A stretch of DNA of 64,000 nucleotides from Cinclus cinclus (lineage: Eukaryota > Chordata > Aves > Passeriformes > Cinclidae), in contig NC_085080.1 of NCBI RefSeq assembly GCF_963662255.1, positions 1 to 64,000 on the forward strand, read 5' to 3'. A program made the position numbers and the translations under genes. The notes below the pieces were generated by a model, which made no database searches, was not told the origin of the DNA, and saw only the letters and a program-made list of their open reading frames with translations. Below are positions 60,165-64,000 of this stretch, one piece after another. Numbering within the stretch: position 1 is the first letter of the stretch; each line of letters starts with the position of its first letter.

Positions 60165-60460
60165 CTGCAGGCACCCTCTCCCTGCACTGTAGTTAGCGGT
60201 GCTGAACAGGGGCAGGTCCCGCAGGGGATATGGGTTGGGCGGGTCGGGAAGGCTGTACCTTCCCAGTACCTGAGCAATGGGGAAAGGAAGAGGGTCGGGA
60301 GTTTAGGATAAAAGGAGGCTGCACCCTCCAAAGCTCTGAGAGACAAAGCCCAGGGGAATGTGCCCTGGTGGACTCTCTTCCTTCATTCCCATATAGTTAT
60401 AAGACTCCTCTGTCTCCATTTTGACATAAACCCCTGGCATTTGTGGATTTTCCTGACAGG
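60165..60460 (+). mobile_element. LTR of family W, sense copy
   Basis: TTTAGGATAAAAGGAGGCTG gives a TATA-like element, and the end reads TTTTCCTGACAGG. It has the opposite orientation to the other family W copies outside the right arm. It lies just before the ZNF-F unit. Confidence 0.65.
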
Positions 60461-60604
60461 TTGAATCTCCATATTTTGGAGGTTTTTGTGTCCGAATCTT
60501 GATGGTTTGGGGTTTTGGGGGCTGTGTTGTGGTGTTGTGAGGTTTTTTCAGTGGAATTTTGGTATTTTGGTTGTTTTCATGGACACAAGATGTGTGGTGA
60601 CTTC

Positions 60605-61147
60605 TGATGCCCAAAACCAGGCAAGAAAACAAAGCTCTATAGTTGACTTGGCTGCAAAGCAGGTATTTGTTTATTTAGTGCTGGGAGTGAGTTGGCTGCC
60701 CTGCCACAAAACTCACTCAATCTTCTTCAGCCTTCAGTTACATTTTGAAAGACCTTCTATGCAAGTCACACTTAGAACGTGCCGTTAGCACACTCATAGT
60801 CACATAAAAGTGTGTCATGGCTTTACAACAGTTTGTTGCTTTCGTACATGCATCAGTTCCTTCTGTGGTGGTCATCACTCTTCTGGTGGTCTTTTGATGA
60901 AGGCTTCTGTAGTCTTCCTCACCTTTGAACTTTTTAGCCCTGTCTTCAATGCATGCTCGGTGCTTCTTGTTTTTCAGTCTAACTTGTTTTTAGCTAATTT
61001 CACTGTTGGTGAGGTCCCTTAAAAATTGCTATCTTGCTTGCTTGTACTTGTTATCTCGCTTTCTTTGTTGTCTTGATTGCTTTACCTGCACATCTTGTTA
61101 CAATATTACTTGTGGTTAACCTTTTGTTACATACTACTTGGGTTTCA
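60605..61147. mobile_element. solo LTR-like insertion with 4-bp target duplication
   Basis: TG (60605) to CA (61147), 543 bp, flanked by CTTC at 60601-60604 and 61148-61151. Joining the flanks restores the zinc-finger intron phrase GGTGACTTCTAGA seen at about 24372 in ZNF-B, which proves the insertion. Family and orientation are not recognised. Confidence 0.8.
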
Positions 61148-61216
61148 CTTCTAGAGATGGACTTGGGCAGGAGGAACCCCAGAACAAGATTTGTTACCAC
61201 TAAGCCTTGGCTGGAT

Positions 61217-62395
61217 GGAGAAGGAGGCAGTTAGGAAGAGGCTCTGGGACCCCCAGGCAGATGAGGAGGAAGTTACTGCACCTTCCCCCCCCTCTCCCCC
61301 CGCTCCTCTGCTCCATCTCCCAGTCCTGTAGGACAACCCTGCTACCTACGCTGTCCTTCCAGGGATGGATTTGGGGGGATCTCCTTCCCCCTCCCTATGG
61401 AAGAAAATCCCTTTCCTGTCCTTCTTCCCCTTCTTCCTTCCTTGCCTTTTCCTTCTTCAATCTCCTTTTGCTCCATCTCCTTCTTCCTTCCTCTCCTTTC
61501 TTCTATCCTTTCTCTTTTTTTCTTTGTGTTCTTTCATCTCCTTCACATTCCTTGTTTTTTTCCTTCTCCCTTTACCTTCATCTCCTCCTTCCTCTCCTTC
61601 TACTTCCTATCCTTGTTTCCTCTCTTTATTCCTTCTTTTTTCTTACTTCCTTTCGTTGTTCTTTTTTCTCTTGTTCTGTCCTCTTCTTAATTTGTCTCAT
61701 TCCTTCCTCTTCTTGCTCTTTCTCCCCCAGGCAACGAGATGCAGTTGGAGACCAGGGAAGACAAATCCCTGTGTCAGAACCTTGTTGAAGAGGCCTTTTC
61801 GAGTGGCTCCACGGTGCAGGAATTTAACAGGGAGGAAAAACCGCAGAGATATCCCACGAGGAGGTGCTGCAAACCCAGCCCATGATGGATGCTCCGAGGA
61901 GGAAAGACCCACCCTGTGCTGGGAAGGCGGACAGAGATCCAGGTGGAGCTCTTGCCTCATGGTCCAGCACGAAGGAGAAGCTCTACAAGTGCTTGGAATG
62001 TGGAATGAGCTTCAGCATCAACACCCCCTTCATCACCCACTGGCACCTACACATGGAGGAATGGCTCTGCAGGTGACTTGACTGTGAGAAGGGCTTAAAC
62101 CGCAACTCATCATCCACCATCGTGTCCATGCTAGGGAGAGGCCCTATAAGCGTCCTGAGTGTTGGAAAACATTTTGGAGCTGCTTGCATCTCATTGAGCA
62201 TCAGTGGACATACACAGAGGAGAGGCCCTATGAGTGTCCCAAGTGTGGGAAGAGGTTCTGGACCATCTTGGATCTTATCAAGCATCAGCAGATGCAAAGA
62301 GGAGAGGCCCTTCTGCTGCACAGACTGCCAGAAGGGCTTTATCCGTAGCACTGTACCTCAACATCCACCACTGCATCATCCCCCCTCACATCCCT
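61217..62395 (+). pseudogene. ZNF-F, zinc-finger pseudogene
   Basis: Leader exon from ATG 61217 with an in-frame TAG after four codons and a donor reading AT instead of GT after CAGGCAG. A C/T-rich intron follows (61270-61730). Exon 3 starts at about 61732 after CTCCCCCAG with the family linker (EMQLETREDKSLCQN; EEKPQRYPTRR) and a stop at CCCATGA. Fingers from about 61980 are frameshifted and lack several zinc ligands. The end abuts the 5' donor of the next unit. Confidence 0.8.
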
Positions 62396-63145
62396 CAGGT
62401 GACTAGGAAGGGGGAGCTTGCCTCAAACATCCGGGGCAGGGTGTATTTGTTTTTTATGAGGCTATACCTGGATTTTATAGTACTCCAAAGGTGATCTGCA
62501 AATACCCCTGGGGAAGATATTGGGGAGATTCCAGAGATGCTGTTTCTTTGGGGTCTCCTGGTGGCTGCTTCCAGCCGAGCCCTGGTGGTTGGCAGGGGAT
62601 GTGGAATCCCTGGAGCCATGTGGTGGGTGATCAGCCAGTACCAGGGCAAGGGGGCCAGGAATACCATTTCTGGGGGCTCCTCAGGAAAGGCAGGGTTGGG
62701 GGAAGGCCAGGACCCCTGGAGAGGGGAAAACAGAGAGAGGCAGTACTGGAACTGAGGGACCCCTGACAGCCCAGAGAGAGGCAAAGCTCAGTGAGGGGTA
62801 ATCTGGGAGGAGAGATCCTGGAGAGGGCTGAACCCAGGGATTCCCAGGACCTCCAGCAGCCTTGAAAGTGGGGAAGCCTGGAGATGGGGGATCCCCAGTA
62901 TACCTGAGACCCCCAGCAGGTCGGACAGAGGGAAACCAAAATGGAGACACCAGAGAGAGGCACCCAGGCAGGTGAGGAGGAAGTCGCTGCCCCTTTCCCC
63001 CTCTCTCCTGCTCCATCTCCCAGCCCAGCATCGCCCCTGGCTGCAGGACAACCCTGCTGCTGACGCTGTCCTGCGGGGACGGACTGTGGGGGTCTCCCTC
63101 CCCTTCCCTCTGGCACAGAGGCAAATCCCATCCTCTCTTACAGTT
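62396..63145 (+). pseudogene. ZNF-G, zinc-finger unit 5' part only
   Basis: Starts with a 5'-exon donor (CCCTCAG|GTGACTAGG), then a first intron resembling that of ZNF-A and -B. The leader exon (ATG 62942, ETPERGTQAG, intact GT donor) and the start of intron 2 follow. At about 63145 the sequence turns into ERV pol, so exon 3 with the fingers is missing. Confidence 0.65.
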
Positions 63146-63149
63146 ACCT

Positions 63150-63920
63150 AAGGTTGAAGGGTTTGTGGGGGCCACCTAGCAAACTTTTAACGTGGTTTAC
63201 TTTATGGGTGCTCCTGGAAACTCCCAGATGGAACTTTATGGAGTTTCTCAGTGGGAGGCACTGGTTTGCTTAGGATACAAGTAGGATCTGAAAAAATGTG
63301 GGACAATTCAGGCTCTGAAAAGTTTATCAATCTATTAGACATATCAGTAACACTGCCTTCTTCTAAAATTTCTGATGTAAAGCAGTGTCCTCTGCCAGCA
63401 ATAGCACTTCTAGGGACTGATGGTGCGGTGGCAGATTCCTTAAGAAGAGGCATCATTAAAAGGACTAATTTGGCTTATAATTCACTGGTGTTTTCAGTAA
63501 AGAAGCTGACAGTGCAGTGGTGTTTTACAGTTGATTACTGGTGTTTAAATGCCAACACAGACCCACTGACAGCTGCAGTACCCAGTCGTGCAAATGTAGC
63601 ATCTACACAACAAGCAGCTGCACACTCGTGGATGGCAACCTGAGGTGGAAAAGATACGTCTTAAGTGATTCCTTTAAACAGAACAGGAAAAGGCTCAGCT
63701 GTCACTTCCCTATTAGGGAGGGCAATAGAGCTTTAACAGTTTCCTTCGGGGGTACAAACATTCACCCACGATTGCTCATGCTGCGCATGCTGAATTTTTG
63801 CAGGTGGTGTCAGTCCCCCCCATATTGGTGGAACTCTACCAGTATCGAAATGACATTCTAAGTGGAAGAGATTCCTGTGAAAAGGTGGAGTAAGCACCAG
63901 CAGCAGTATGGGAAGCTACC
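63150..63920 (+). pseudogene. ERV pol fragment (protease end / RT)
   Basis: RT N-terminal coding is readable: SLRRGIIKRTNLAYNSLVFS, then FTVDYWCLNANTDPLTAAVP, continuing in other frames to about 63890. Frameshifts and stops are present. The element runs on toward or beyond the window end. Confidence 0.75.
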
Positions 63921-64000
63921 GATAGACATGGTACAAAACATAGAATTAGTGCACAGTGGATTTTTCCTTCTTTTTAATGGGGTACCCTGTCCAGGCAAAC

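Overview
The window reads as nuclear DNA from a songbird (passerine), or a close relative, in or next to the MHC. The signs are CR1 retrotransposon 3' ends finishing in the ATTCTGTG-type tail, several avian-type ERVs and solo LTRs, a family of short acidic-leader C2H2 zinc-finger genes, family-14 olfactory receptor relics, and a classical MHC class II B gene with the usual exon sizes (85, 270, 282, 107 and 9 coding bases). Species and chromosome cannot be told from the sequence.

Layout. 1-8.5 kb: nine exons of a USP42/USP36-like ubiquitin protease (+) whose catalytic-Cys exons are missing. A 1-kb polypyrimidine tract and CR1 fragments break it up. 8.5-13.9 kb: a mosaic of ERV pieces, consisting of an antisense LTR, a Cys-rich pre-gag ORF, a Gag matrix piece, a second LTR with a tRNA-Phe-like primer site, decayed gag-pro-pol-env, and a third LTR type. 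14.3-15.1 kb: two OR14-like fragments joined head to head.

15.5-49.8 kb: a giant inverted repeat. The arms are about 15.62-30.94 kb and 34.36-49.72 kb and are nearly identical; they differ by a few single bases, homopolymer lengths and one 51-bp microsatellite change. The spacer is 3.4 kb. Each arm carries a solo LTR with 4-bp target duplication, a class II exon-1-like CpG-rich segment, a broken zinc-finger gene (ZNF-A), an intact seven-finger gene (ZNF-B), a decayed one (ZNF-C), class II B relics, and class II B exons 2-5. The inner breakpoint falls in class II B intron 1. The signal-peptide exon, promoter and a sense-oriented solo LTR therefore lie only in the spacer, and only the left (minus-strand) gene is complete as drawn.

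49.8-64 kb: accessory sequence with more zinc-finger relics (ZNF-E, -F, -G), dispersed copies of one LTR family, and ERV pol/env fragments.

How the parts fit: the region looks built from repeated units pairing a class II B segment with a zinc-finger gene. Unequal exchange, inversion and ERV insertion then reshaped it. Intact coding capacity is limited to the class II B gene (250 aa), the two ZNF-B copies (294 aa spliced) and possibly the last USP exon. The strongest idea here is that the palindrome could act as a flip-flop. Inverting the spacer would move the only promoter and signal exon from one set of class II B exons to the other. This is inference, and an assembly artefact must be excluded first.
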